A stretch of 17,821 nt of DNA from Candidatus Kapaibacterium sp. Its GTDB lineage: Bacteria; Bacteroidota; Ignavibacteria; Kapaibacteriales; HRBIN21. Below are positions 7,960 to 16,245 of this stretch, piece after piece (position 1 is the first letter of the stretch; each line of letters starts with the position of its first letter). The notes beneath the pieces are model-generated. The model did no database searches. It saw only the letters and a list, made by a program, of their open reading frames with translations, and had not been told where the DNA came from. The position numbers were made by a program, and so were the translations under genes. Location: contig JANWXA010000011.1 in assembly GCA_025055465.1 (NCBI GenBank), forward strand, positions 1-17,821, read 5' to 3'.

Positions 7960-10900
7960 TGGTTTGCCAACCGGACTGAATGAGGGAGCCATGACGGGCG
8001 CTGTGAGTGATGCGGATGTAGGCGTCCAACTCTTGCTGGAGGTCCTCGCGGTGCGAGATGATACCGACCAGGCGCCCCTGGCGACGTAAGGAGCGCAGGG
8101 TCTCCATAACCAATAGGAGGGATTCTCGGTCCAGGTTCCCGAAGCCTTCATCTACGAAGAAAAGGCAGCGCCGGAGCCGAGCAGAAGCGCGCACCATATC
8201 CGAGAGTGCCAGAGCCATGGAGAGCGAAGCTTGAAAGCACTGGCCACCAGAGAGGTTTCCGACGGGACGGGGAGCGCCACCGTAAGTCAGGTCTCGAATC
8301 AGAAGTTGAGAGCCTTCTCCAACGTCTAACTCTAGTGCTCCGTGCGTCCACTGACGGAAATAGAGGTTTGCCTGCTGACACAGGCTGCGCAGATACGTTT
8401 GTGCAACGAAGTTGACGAAAGCATTCCCTCGGAAAAGGTCGTCCAATATCTTGAGTCGTTGGCTACGGCCGAGAAGTTCTTGGTATAGGTGGTTGAGCCG
8501 CTGTTGTTCGGTGAGGTCGCGCTCCATCGAATCGAGCTGTGCACGAAGGCTCCCTACTCGTTCGTGGAGCTCGTGTAAGTGCTGGCGTGTGGCTTCTAAT
8601 TCGGCGCGAAGGCGCTCATGGGTGTCTGGGTCGTACTGAAGGGCATCGCTCTCCAGCTCGGCACATCGGGCTTCCAGGGCACGTGTATGGTATTCAAAAT
8701 CCTGTAAGCGTCGGAGCTCTCCGGCAATGTCTAGGGGGCCCCGAAGGAGCTGCTCAGCTTCATCTGTGCTCAGTCCCTTGGCAGAGCATTCGGCGTTAAA
8801 GAGCCGATAGCACGATTCCAGCTCTGTAGTTAGCCTTTCTAATTGGGCGCGAAGCAGTTTGCATTGAACATGAAGCTCTTTGGCGTTGTCGCGTAGCTGC
8901 CGGTACTGCCGTTCCAATTCTGGAAATTCCTGTTCTATGCTCTGTAAATGTCGCTGCAAGCCGTGTAGAGCGTCCCGGAGGGCATCAGGCGTCAGTTCAC
9001 GAAGTTCAGCGGGCACCTTGGGGTAGATGAGCTCACACTGTCCTACGAGACTTGTGTAGTTTGCAGCGAGCTCCTCATAATCCCGTCGGTGCTGTTGCTC
9101 CTGGTACTCTAAGGCATCAATCTGGGAATGAAGGGATTCCTCTTCGGTGTCGTGCTGCCGTAGCTCGGCCTGGAGAGCGAGGTGCCGCTGCTGAGCTATT
9201 TCCAGTTGCTGCGGACTGCCGGGCGACCACTCCGTCCACCGGAAAGAGCGGTGGTGCTCGGCAAGCTGGTGTTGAAGAACTTGAAGACGTTCGTGCAGGT
9301 GGCGGCGCCGTTCGGTGATCTGGCGGGATTGAGCCTGAAGCTCGAAGTAGCTTTGGCGTACGAGGTCGGCAGCCTGTTGGAGGCGGGACAGCTCCGTATG
9401 AAGTTCGTGACTACGCTGTTCGGCGGTGGGGTCGGGGAGGCGGGGCGCAGGGTGGTGTGGGGAACCGCAGACGGGGCAGGGGACACCGGGGAGAAGGCGG
9501 CGGGCAAGCTCGGCAGCAGCGTTGAGATGCTGGAGAGCGTCTACGTCCCGTTGTAGTCTCTCTCGTGCGGCTTGTAGCTGGAGCTCAACAGCTTGTAAGG
9601 CTTGCGCGAAGTCTCGCGCTGCCTCGGGCAGTGGTCGGTAGGCCTCCGGGAGTATAGCACACCGTTCCCAGAAGTGCTGTATGAGGGAACCTTCGGTCTC
9701 GGATAGACTTTGGAGCTCGGCCTCTATTTCCTGCTGTTCACGGTACAGCGAGCTGGCGCGCTCGTACCACTGGACAAGCTCAGGAAGGTCGGCAAGGCGG
9801 CGGAGTTCTTCGTTGAGGCGGTATCGTTGTTGTCGGTGCTCTGCCAGGCGCTGGTTGAGAGTTTGACGTTGGGAACAGAGCTCGGCGAGAAGTTTCTTGC
9901 TTTCCTGTAGGCGGCCCTCGAGAGCAGAGCGCTGGAGATAGAGCTCGGCGTATTGAAGGGCGTAGTGGTAGAGCTCTGCTTGACGTCGAAGCTCATGGCG
10001 GCGGTCGTATTCCTGCCGGCGTTGGTCGTAGAGCGGCTCGACCATGTCAAGCTGTTGGGTGAGGGATTCGTATTGCTGCCGAACCTGTTGCTGGTCTTCA
10101 GCGATGCGGAGCTGGTCTTGCTTTAGTTGTTGGAGGCGCTCCCAAAGAGGCTGGAGGTTCTCCCTGCAATGCAGAAGCTGCTCCAGTCGCTCCCGGTCTC
10201 GGGCAATGGTGGAAGCTTCTTGGCGGCGTTGTTCTAGTTCGTGCCGCAAGCGGTGGTACTCCTCCCACCGCTGGGCCAGTGCTGTCAGGCGGGATTCGGC
10301 GGACTCCAGTTCGGCACATCGCTGAGCCAGGTCTTGGCATAGAGCACGTAGCTGATTGAATTCCTGTTGAAGTTGTTGGAGTCGTTCCTCTGAAGCCTGG
10401 CTGCACAGATGCTCTTGCTGCTGCCGGATGGCATCGGCGGATGCCTCGGCTTCCCGTCTCCGTAAGCTGATAGTCTCTCCCAGGTCGTACCGATGGAGAC
10501 GGAAAAGGTTTTGGAGGGCGTCGGCTCGATTTCTGGGGGTAAGCAGCAGAAACTCTTGGAACTGGCCTTGGGGCAGCAGAATAGCCCGACAGAAATTGTC
10601 ATAGTCCAACCCAAGCAACTCAGTGACGAGGGAAGCGGGGTTGTCCACGGGAACGCCCCAGGCGCCTTTCTGCCAGCGGTAGAGGCGGTGTTGCTGCTTT
10701 TGGACCTTGCCAGTTGGCAGTAAGCGCGCCTGGTAGAGGCAGCGGTAACGATCGGTGCCTTCGTTGCTGTCCAATTGAAAAACGAAGTCAACAAAAACAG
10801 CCTTGCGGTCAGGATTGATAAGTGTGGCACTTCCTCCTTCCTTTCGGGGGCAATCACCGTATAGTGCGAGCAGGATGGCCTCCACAAGGGTAGATTTTCC

Positions 10901-11017
10901 GCTACCGGTAGGCCCCAGGATACCGAAGAGACCAGCATCTATCAGGGGGCGGAAATCCACGCTTTGTCGGGTTCGATAGGAGAAAAGCCCATCCACCTGG
11001 AGTTCCAAGGGAATCAT
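7946..11017 (-). CDS. sbcC: SbcC/Rad50-type exonuclease subunit (SMC-like ATPase)
   Basis: A 1023-residue ATPase that with SbcD forms the SbcCD nuclease, which opens and trims DNA hairpins and blocked double-strand ends. The N-terminal half-ATPase has Walker A GPTGSGKST (35-43) and Q-loop LLPQGQF (147-153). Two long Gln/Glu/Arg-rich coiled-coil arms (about 180-500 and 530-880) flank the zinc hook, where Cys514-Pro-Val-Cys517 would bind zinc at the dimer tip. The C-terminal half has the signature LSGGQ (922-926), Walker B FFVDE (Asp956, Glu957), D-loop and the H-loop histidine in IISHRED. All key residues are present and the length is normal. Its ATG overlaps the sbcD stop as ATGA, and its end overlaps the mannosidase start by 14 nt. 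No clear ribosome site is visible, consistent with coupled translation. Confidence 0.97.
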   Translation of the reverse strand: MIPLELQVDGLFSYRTRQSVDFRPLIDAGLFGILGPTGSGKSTLVEAILLALYGDCPRKEGGSATLINPDRKAVFVDFVFQLDSNEGTDRYRCLYQARLLPTGKVQKQQHRLYRWQKGAWGVPVDNPASLVTELLGLDYDNFCRAILLPQGQFQEFLLLTPRNRADALQNLFRLHRYDLGETISLRRREAEASADAIRQQQEHLCSQASEERLQQLQQEFNQLRALCQDLAQRCAELESAESRLTALAQRWEEYHRLRHELEQRRQEASTIARDRERLEQLLHCRENLQPLWERLQQLKQDQLRIAEDQQQVRQQYESLTQQLDMVEPLYDQRRQEYDRRHELRRQAELYHYALQYAELYLQRSALEGRLQESKKLLAELCSQRQTLNQRLAEHRQQRYRLNEELRRLADLPELVQWYERASSLYREQQEIEAELQSLSETEGSLIQHFWERCAILPEAYRPLPEAARDFAQALQAVELQLQAARERLQRDVDALQHLNAAAELARRLLPGVPCPVCGSPHHPAPRLPDPTAEQRSHELHTELSRLQQAADLVRQSYFELQAQSRQITERRRHLHERLQVLQHQLAEHHRSFRWTEWSPGSPQQLEIAQQRHLALQAELRQHDTEEESLHSQIDALEYQEQQHRRDYEELAANYTSLVGQCELIYPKVPAELRELTPDALRDALHGLQRHLQSIEQEFPELERQYRQLRDNAKELHVQCKLLRAQLERLTTELESCYRLFNAECSAKGLSTDEAEQLLRGPLDIAGELRRLQDFEYHTRALEARCAELESDALQYDPDTHERLRAELEATRQHLHELHERVGSLRAQLDSMERDLTEQQRLNHLYQELLGRSQRLKILDDLFRGNAFVNFVAQTYLRSLCQQANLYFRQWTHGALELDVGEGSQLLIRDLTYGGAPRPVGNLSGGQCFQASLSMALALSDMVRASARLRRCLFFVDEGFGNLDRESLLLVMETLRSLRRQGRLVGIISHREDLQQELDAYIRITHSARHGSLIQSGWQTNGAT

Positions 11018-12240
11018 GCAGGACTGTTGGTCAAGTGTTCGCGGACAATAGCTTGGAAAAGCTCTCGGAGGGCTGGGTCAGGATCTGTGCCCTTGCGGCT
11101 GCGAAAGAAGGCGGCGAAGAGCTCGACAATGTCCAGTTGCTCCATTTGCTGTAGCGTGGGTGACAAGAGTGTTTCACCGCCCATCTGGCGAGGTAAGGGG
11201 ATCAACCTAACCAGTCGAGGATGAGCTTGGAGCAAGCGCTGGTGATCTTCCACAGTGAGAGCGTGGTCGCAGTGGATGACAAGCTCTACGTATGCATCAC
11301 TGTGGCATGTCAATTCATGAAGGGCTTCTGTCACGCTCCGACATATCAGGCGATAGAGAGGGCGTCCGCCGTGGATAGGCAGCGGTATACACTGCCGCAC
11401 TCCGGCTGAGGACAGATCTACCAGCAAGGCAGCCTTCTCCGGTGCTGGGTCGGCAAAAGAATACGGTAGAAGGCTGCCAGCATAAGCGATGGTGGGAGAG
11501 CTCGGCTGCAACAACATGGTACGGTGGAGGTGGCCCAGAGCTATGTAGTGTGCCTCCTTGGGGAATACCTCTGGCGGGATGGGTTCTGCTCCGCCGAGGG
11601 CAGCGGGCTTTTCTTCCTCGTCCTCTTCCGGAATCGTACCATCGGGGGCACGACAGTAAAGGTGGGAGAGAACAACGGTCGGTATTGATTCATTAGACCG
11701 CGCTTGGAGGGCGTTGTGCCAGAAGCGACGAAGCCACTCGAAGAAGGATTCCTCCAATGGTTGCTGGATTCGATATGGCGAGGCATAGGGCAGCGGGAGA
11801 ATCCGTAGTGGAGAGCTCCACCGGGGATGTTCCAGCTCTATGAGACCAGGACTGCTGCGTCGAAGGAGGGTTTTTCCCAGAAGCGTTCCTGCTGGTGGTG
11901 GGGTGGTTTCGGGGAAACCCAGGAGAAGGATTCCCAAGCGGTGGCCCCAACGGGCGGCGGCTTCCAGACGCTCGGGGGAATCGTGGTTCCCTGCAATGAC
12001 AAGCACCGGACGCTCTCCCCCACGGGCAAGTTCATGCAAGATGTCGTAAAACAGTCCTTGTGCTTCTGCATTGGGATTTGCGCTCTCAAAGACGTCGCCG
12101 GCGATGAGCACAGCGTCTACGCGCTCGTTCTCAGCGTGGTGCAGGAGCACTTCCAGGGCATGGCGCTGCTCATCCAAGCGCTCGAAACGCCCAATGCGCT
12201 TGCCTAAGTGCCAGTCAGCCGTGTGAAGTAAGCGAAGCAC
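11014..12240 (-). CDS. sbcD: SbcD/Mre11-type nuclease subunit
   Basis: A 409-residue manganese-dependent phosphoesterase, the nuclease partner of SbcC. The start is LLHTADWHLG (metal ligands Asp9 and His11), followed by LIAGDVFE (Asp49), AGNHDSPERL (Asn85, His86) and ALGHLH (His237, His239), the standard five-motif metallophosphatase set. The C-terminal region of about 100 residues would be the capping and SbcC-docking part. The frame is open upstream to an ATG at 12378, but that 46-codon extension crosses the divergent acylphosphatase start and is unlike the family. I use the GTG at 12238-12240, which places the first beta strand directly at the start as in homologues. The TGA is shared with the sbcC ATG (4-nt overlap). 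Confidence 0.95.
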   Translation of the reverse strand: MLRLLHTADWHLGKRIGRFERLDEQRHALEVLLHHAENERVDAVLIAGDVFESANPNAEAQGLFYDILHELARGGERPVLVIAGNHDSPERLEAAARWGHRLGILLLGFPETTPPPAGTLLGKTLLRRSSPGLIELEHPRWSSPLRILPLPYASPYRIQQPLEESFFEWLRRFWHNALQARSNESIPTVVLSHLYCRAPDGTIPEEDEEEKPAALGGAEPIPPEVFPKEAHYIALGHLHRTMLLQPSSPTIAYAGSLLPYSFADPAPEKAALLVDLSSAGVRQCIPLPIHGGRPLYRLICRSVTEALHELTCHSDAYVELVIHCDHALTVEDHQRLLQAHPRLVRLIPLPRQMGGETLLSPTLQQMEQLDIVELFAAFFRSRKGTDPDPALRELFQAIVREHLTNSPA

Positions 12241-12264
12241 TGGGGTGGCTTCGTAACTATTGAG

Positions 12265-12272
12265 CAAAATTA
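12265..12272 (-). promoter_or_regulatory. Candidate -7 promoter element (TAATTTTG) for sbcD-sbcC-mannosidase
   Basis: On the minus strand these bases read TAATTTTG, another exact TAnnTTTG match, 25 nt upstream of the sbcD GTG. A -33 TTTG at the usual 19-21 nt spacing is not seen. The location resembles that of the element ahead of the hypothetical-dsbD unit, which is why I list it. It would drive the three-gene minus-strand unit. Confidence 0.33.
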
Positions 12273-12327
12273 GCAGAGCTGTGGTGAGTAGCTGTAGTCT
12301 GCTCCGGTCCGTCTTTGCAATTTTGTT

Positions 12328-12333
12328 TATAAT
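12328..12333 (+). promoter_or_regulatory. Possible -10 box (TATAAT) ahead of acyP
   Basis: A perfect TATAAT lies 17 nt before the acylphosphatase ATG in an AT-richer patch of the divergent gap. No good -35 hexamer is found at 16-18 nt (CGGTCC at 17 nt), and if the organism uses the Bacteroidota sigma factor this box may be meaningless. Confidence 0.22.
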
Positions 12334-12350
12334 GCAGTGGTGCGTCGGTA

Positions 12351-12632
12351 ATGCAGTCCCGAGCGCATATTCGGGCAAAGGGGATTGTTCAAGGTGTTGG
12401 CTTCCGCTACTTTGTGCTGCATTATGCGCGTCAATTGGGATTACGGGGTTTTGTGCGGAATTGTTCCGGTAATGAGGTGGAGACAGTGGTTGAGGGGGAC
12501 CGAGAAGCGATCGAACGCCTAATCGGGCTAATACGTCTCGGACCGCCGGCAGCGTGCGTAGAGGAAGTACAAGTACAATGGGGAACTCCTACGCAGGAAT
12601 TCACCAATTTTGAGATTCGGCGATCCTTATAG
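12351..12632 (+). CDS. acyP: Acylphosphatase
   Basis: A 93-residue cytoplasmic enzyme that hydrolyses acyl phosphates to carboxylate and phosphate (EC 3.6.1.7). GIVQGVGFRYFV gives the phosphate-binding loop and Arg19; GFVRNCSGNEVE gives the catalytic Asn37. The ending (FEIRR) and length are typical of the family, which has an alpha/beta ferredoxin-like fold. It is divergent from sbcD across a 110-bp gap and is the first gene of the right-hand plus-strand cluster. No clear ribosome site is visible. Confidence 0.95.
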   Translation: MQSRAHIRAKGIVQGVGFRYFVLHYARQLGLRGFVRNCSGNEVETVVEGDREAIERLIGLIRLGPPAACVEEVQVQWGTPTQEFTNFEIRRSL

Positions 12633-12701
12633 CAGGAGCGTTGGGGGAGTGATAGGCTTGTCCGCAAGATTTGTGGTGCTACGCGCAGGGCTCGGGAAGA
12701 G

Positions 12702-13604
12702 ATGGAGTTGACCCCGGAAACCGTTGTCCTTATAACTGGGGCTTCCTCCGGTATTGGAGCGGCAGCGGCACGCCGCTTTGCACAGGAGGGTGTGCGCCTT
12801 GCTATAGCAGCTCGGCGCCGTGAGAGCTTGGAAGCAATCGCTGCCGATGCACAGCGATTGGGATCCACCGTGCTTGTTGTTCCAACCGATGTGACTGACC
12901 CTGAGCAAGCCCGTCGCTTAGTGCAAACAACATTGGAGCATTTTGGCCAGATTGATGTCCTGATCAATAATGCTGGGCGGGGAAACCTGGCATCCGTCGA
13001 GGGAACAACGCCGGAGCAGCTCTGGAGTATCTTTGCCGTCAACGCATTTTCCCTGTGGTATGTCGCTGCGCCGGCTCTTCCCCACATGAAGGCACGACGT
13101 CAGGGGCACATTATCGTAATTGCCAGCGTCGCCGGGAAGTGGGGGTACCCATACTGTAGCGCATACGTGGCGGCTAAACATGCCGCGGTTGGTTTCGTGG
13201 CCGCGCTCCGCACAGAACTGCTGGAGACAGGGGTTGAGGCAACTGTTCTATGCCCGGCTGCTGTGGATACAGAGTGGGGACTTGTAACTGAAGGTGGGCC
13301 GTTAGGTGTGCTTTTTCAGGAAGGAATACGCCATTCCAAAGAGATCGCTCGAAGCCGTGAGATACCCTTAGCGCCGTTGCCCAAAGTTCTTTCAGCGGAG
13401 GCCGTTGCGGAGCAGTTGGTTGAGCTGGTACGTCATCCCGACCGTGCCGATGTATTTACGCATCCCGGAACTGCAGAGCTGGCCATATTGGTTGCTCAAG
13501 ATCGCCGGGCCTTTGAGGGGAAGATGATGCCGTTTTACCTTGGTGTGCGGCAGGCGTACGAGGACTGGAGGGCCCATGTCGGAAAGGACTCGTCGGTACT
13601 ATAG
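12702..13604 (+). CDS. Short-chain dehydrogenase/reductase (classical SDR)
   Basis: A 300-residue NAD(P)-dependent oxidoreductase with a Rossmann fold. The cofactor loop is TGASSGIG (12-19), followed by NNAG (89-92) and the tetrad Asn114, Ser142, Tyr155 and Lys159 (SAYVAAK). Arg residues after the second strand (AARRRE) suggest NADPH preference, which is an inference. About 50 residues beyond the usual SDR core may form a substrate lid or dimer contact. The substrate cannot be assigned. It follows acyP by 69 nt; its last 29 nt overlap the patatin gene, so co-transcription is likely. A TAGGCTTG sequence at 12653-12660 is one base off the TAnnTTTG pattern and I do not treat it as a promoter. 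Confidence 0.92.
   Translation: MELTPETVVLITGASSGIGAAAARRFAQEGVRLAIAARRRESLEAIAADAQRLGSTVLVVPTDVTDPEQARRLVQTTLEHFGQIDVLINNAGRGNLASVEGTTPEQLWSIFAVNAFSLWYVAAPALPHMKARRQGHIIVIASVAGKWGYPYCSAYVAAKHAAVGFVAALRTELLETGVEATVLCPAAVDTEWGLVTEGGPLGVLFQEGIRHSKEIARSREIPLAPLPKVLSAEAVAEQLVELVRHPDRADVFTHPGTAELAILVAQDRRAFEGKMMPFYLGVRQAYEDWRAHVGKDSSVL
13567..13572 (+). promoter_or_regulatory. Ribosome binding site that fixes the patatin start
   Basis: GGAGGG ends 3 nt before the ATG at 13576. It supports that start over the in-frame ATG at 13540, which would add 12 charged residues ahead of the signal peptide. It lies inside the SDR coding end. Confidence 0.6.
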
Positions 13605-16245
13605 GCTGTTCCGGACGGCGTTGGGCTTTCTGTGGCTCTCCCGTGCGATGGCTTCAGAGGTATCTTGGACGTTGGAAGAACCATGGCGTTTGCGTCCGCC
13701 GATGGTCCTTGTACTCAGCGGGGGTGGAGCACGTGGAATAGCGCAAATTGGAGTGTTGCAGGTTCTTGAGCGTGAAGGATTCTTGCCCGACGCCATCGTT
13801 GGGACCAGTATAGGAGCTATTGTGGGGGGGCTCTATGCCTGTGGCTATACTCCGCAGGAGCTGGAAGAGCTGGTGAGGAACACAAATTGGGATGAGCTCT
13901 TGGCATTGCAGCAGCATGAGCGCTCTCAGCTCTTTGTAGATCAGCGCCAGGAAAAAGATCGCAGTCTACTGACTCTCTATTTCGAGAGTTTTCGCCCGGT
14001 ATTGCCCTTGGCGATATCTTCAGGGACTCGGATGACAGAATTTCTCCAGGAACTGGTCTGGCGGGCGCCGTACCGATCTGCGAATTTCGATCAGCTTCGG
14101 TGTCGTTTCCGGGCGGTAGCGACGGACTTGGTGCGGGGTCGTACTGTCCTTCTCCGTTCCGGCGATCTGGCGTTGGCATTGCGAGCCAGCTCGGTTTTCC
14201 CGCTGCGGTATACGCCGGTGCGCTGGGATTCTCTGCTCCTGGTAGACGGGGGCTTGGAGGCGAATCTACCTGTTCGGTTGGCACGCCAGGAGTTCCCGGG
14301 GGCGCTTGTCGTGGCGGTCAACACAACGGCAGCGCTGCGTGGAGCGGATGAGCTTGGAAGTCCGTGGGCGATTGCGGATCAGAGTGTCTCTCTGCTGATG
14401 CAGCGCTTTGTGGAGTTGGATCGTATGGCTGCCGACGTGATCATTGAACCTGAGTTAGGATGGCACGGGACGTTAGAGTTCCACAGCTTTGACGAGTTGG
14501 TGGACCGAGGACGAGAGGCAGCGGAGCGGGCCGTGCCGCTCTTGCGTGCCTGGTACAGGCGACTTTGGGATTCGCTGGCGGGACTTTATACGGCACACTT
14601 CGCTCCTGGCTATGCCCCTGTCGTTGTTGAGCTTAGTGTTACTGGCTTTGCAGCAGGTGAAGAGCAGGAATTGCGTCGGGTACGAGGCTTGCCGCTCCCG
14701 CAAGTTTTGGCACACCTCATTCGGCTGAGCGCCGGAGGGGCTTATCGTCGGCTCCATTGTCGCGCTCTGTGGAATGGCTCTGGGATTGTACTCACTTGTA
14801 GGGCGGAGCCCTATCCACGGTATAACCGGGTGGACATCTGGGGTATCCCCTACCATGTTGCTGAGCCGGTGGCCCGCCTCTTGACGGCCAGAGCAGGCGT
14901 ATCAGCCAGTCCAGCAGGGTGGAAACAGCTGGAGTGGTTGCTTCTTTCGCGGCTATCCCAGGCGGGATACGGATTTGTTGCCCCTGTGGGGTGGTCGGAA
15001 GCGGATTCCTGTCTCCAAATATGGCTGCGCTCGGAGCTGCTGCAGCATGTGCGGTGTACAGGATTGTCCACGGACCAATGTCGTGAGCTCCAAAGCCTTC
15101 TGAGCCTAAGGGAGGGAGAACCGGTGGAGTGGGAAAGATTAGGCCAACGGTGGCGCCAACTGCAGCATTCTGGTCTCTTCCGGACTCTCGAGGCTCGTCT
15201 GTGGCAGGGGCAGGCGGGGTTAGGCTTGCATCTCTTTGTCCAACGAGAGCCGACACAGCGGCTCCATATTGGCGTTCGCAGCGACAATGAGCGTTACACT
15301 CGCCTGTGGTTGGAGGCAATCCATCGGGAGGGCATGTCCCGGCAGATAGAGGTTCGATTTTCCGCTGGCATTGGACCGCGAGACGCTTTGGCAGCAGCGC
15401 AATTCTCCCTGCAGCGGGCTTTCCCGGAGGTGTGGGCTGCTCTTCGGCTGCGGGCGTATGCGAGCCAGCAGCTTGTTCGCTTGTTTCAAGAGCAGACTCT
15501 TCCCTCAGGGTGGAGACTCCTCGAGGTTGGGACTGCCCGCCAGCAACGGTATGGGGTGCGGATTGCTGCAAGTTTTCCCTTTCAGCCAGCAGACCTCCTG
15601 GAAGGTTGGTTCCGCTACGAGCGCCAGCGGGAATTTACCGCTGGAGATCCTCCCTTCGCGACAGCCCTACTCTGGGGAGTTCAGTTCGTTCATGACAATC
15701 GGGACCGGGCGGAGTTCCCGCGCAAGGGGCAACGGGTCCATTTGAGCCTGGAGGGGACGGCACCGCGTGTTGTTGGAGTAACAGGATTTACTCGTGTTGA
15801 GTTGGTGCACGAGCGGGCCATCCCTCTTGCTCCAAGACATAGTATGTGGTGGGGATTCCACTTTGCGGCAGGCGATGCGACAATGCCTCAGGCCGAGTTC
15901 TTTGCCCTGGGCGGCCTCCAAAGCTTTGTCAGTATGCGGGACAGTGAGCTCCGTGGACGACAGTTGGCACGCCTGTCAGCGGCGTATTCCTTGCCTGGTC
16001 CGCCACTTCTGGGGTTGCCTGTGGACGCTTTTGTGCGATACGATGTCGGGGGTGTTTGGGAAGTACCTGAGCAGATTCGTTTGAAAGCTCTTCGGCATGG
16101 GCTTGGATGTGGGGTTGTCATGGAAACACCTATCGGGCTGGCTGCCGCCGCTATCGGAAGGAGCTTCCGCCTCTTCCAGAGTTCCCCCGTATTGCGTACT
16201 GGACCAGTGGTGGTCTCCTTTATGCTGGGGAGTTTCCTGCCATGA
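13576..16245 (+). CDS. Patatin-like phospholipase fused to POTRA and Omp85-like barrel (type Vd autotransporter)
   Basis: An 889-residue outer-membrane protein. Residues 1-27 are a signal peptide (basic start, LFRTALGFLWL core, AMA before S). A patatin domain (about 40-330) has the oxyanion loop GGGARG (49-54), the nucleophile Ser78 in GTSIG and the partner Asp224 in VDGG, so the Ser-Asp dyad is intact. The middle (about 340-560) resembles repeated POTRA modules, with VDIWGI and VRCTGL strand starts. The C-terminal third is rich in alternating beta strands and contains FFALGGLQSF followed by ELRG, like the Omp85 barrel region. This order matches Pseudomonas PlpD (type Vd secretion) and patatin-BamA proteins of Bacteroidota. 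The likely role is a lipid hydrolase at the cell surface, or one that turns over outer-membrane lipid; release of the patatin domain is not predictable. It overlaps the SDR gene by 29 nt and shares ATGA with the next gene. Confidence 0.9.
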   Translation: MSERTRRYYRLFRTALGFLWLSRAMASEVSWTLEEPWRLRPPMVLVLSGGGARGIAQIGVLQVLEREGFLPDAIVGTSIGAIVGGLYACGYTPQELEELVRNTNWDELLALQQHERSQLFVDQRQEKDRSLLTLYFESFRPVLPLAISSGTRMTEFLQELVWRAPYRSANFDQLRCRFRAVATDLVRGRTVLLRSGDLALALRASSVFPLRYTPVRWDSLLLVDGGLEANLPVRLARQEFPGALVVAVNTTAALRGADELGSPWAIADQSVSLLMQRFVELDRMAADVIIEPELGWHGTLEFHSFDELVDRGREAAERAVPLLRAWYRRLWDSLAGLYTAHFAPGYAPVVVELSVTGFAAGEEQELRRVRGLPLPQVLAHLIRLSAGGAYRRLHCRALWNGSGIVLTCRAEPYPRYNRVDIWGIPYHVAEPVARLLTARAGVSASPAGWKQLEWLLLSRLSQAGYGFVAPVGWSEADSCLQIWLRSELLQHVRCTGLSTDQCRELQSLLSLREGEPVEWERLGQRWRQLQHSGLFRTLEARLWQGQAGLGLHLFVQREPTQRLHIGVRSDNERYTRLWLEAIHREGMSRQIEVRFSAGIGPRDALAAAQFSLQRAFPEVWAALRLRAYASQQLVRLFQEQTLPSGWRLLEVGTARQQRYGVRIAASFPFQPADLLEGWFRYERQREFTAGDPPFATALLWGVQFVHDNRDRAEFPRKGQRVHLSLEGTAPRVVGVTGFTRVELVHERAIPLAPRHSMWWGFHFAAGDATMPQAEFFALGGLQSFVSMRDSELRGRQLARLSAAYSLPGPPLLGLPVDAFVRYDVGGVWEVPEQIRLKALRHGLGCGVVMETPIGLAAAAIGRSFRLFQSSPVLRTGPVVVSFMLGSFLP

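Noticed and set aside
7960..8151. 64-codon upstream extension of the mannosidase frame
   Set aside because: It lies wholly inside sbcC coding sequence, reads as low-complexity out-of-frame protein, and the GH38 family start fits the ATG at 7959.
8500..10500. Repetitive-looking Gln/Leu/Glu/Arg-rich stretch as a DNA repeat
   Set aside because: It is explained by the coiled-coil arms of SbcC; no exact repeat unit is visible.
10285..10938. 217-residue alternate frame inside sbcC
   Set aside because: It sits over the conserved Walker A and Q-loop region of sbcC in another frame, with no domain of its own.
12241..12378. 46-codon upstream extension of sbcD
   Set aside because: It would cross the divergent acyP start, and the metallophosphatase fold begins exactly at the GTG at 12240.
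12431..13087. 218-residue minus-strand frame over acyP and the SDR
   Set aside because: Both plus-strand genes have complete family motifs there; the antisense product is Arg/Ser-rich without domains.
14792..15571. 259-residue open frame on the minus strand inside the patatin gene
   Set aside because: It is antisense to a well-supported protein, is Pro/Ala/Gly-rich with no recognisable domain, and arises from GC-rich codon bias.
16107..16241. 45-codon upstream extension of the LOG-family gene
   Set aside because: It overlaps the patatin barrel end; the ATG at 16242 shares ATGA with the patatin stop and starts with the expected first strand.
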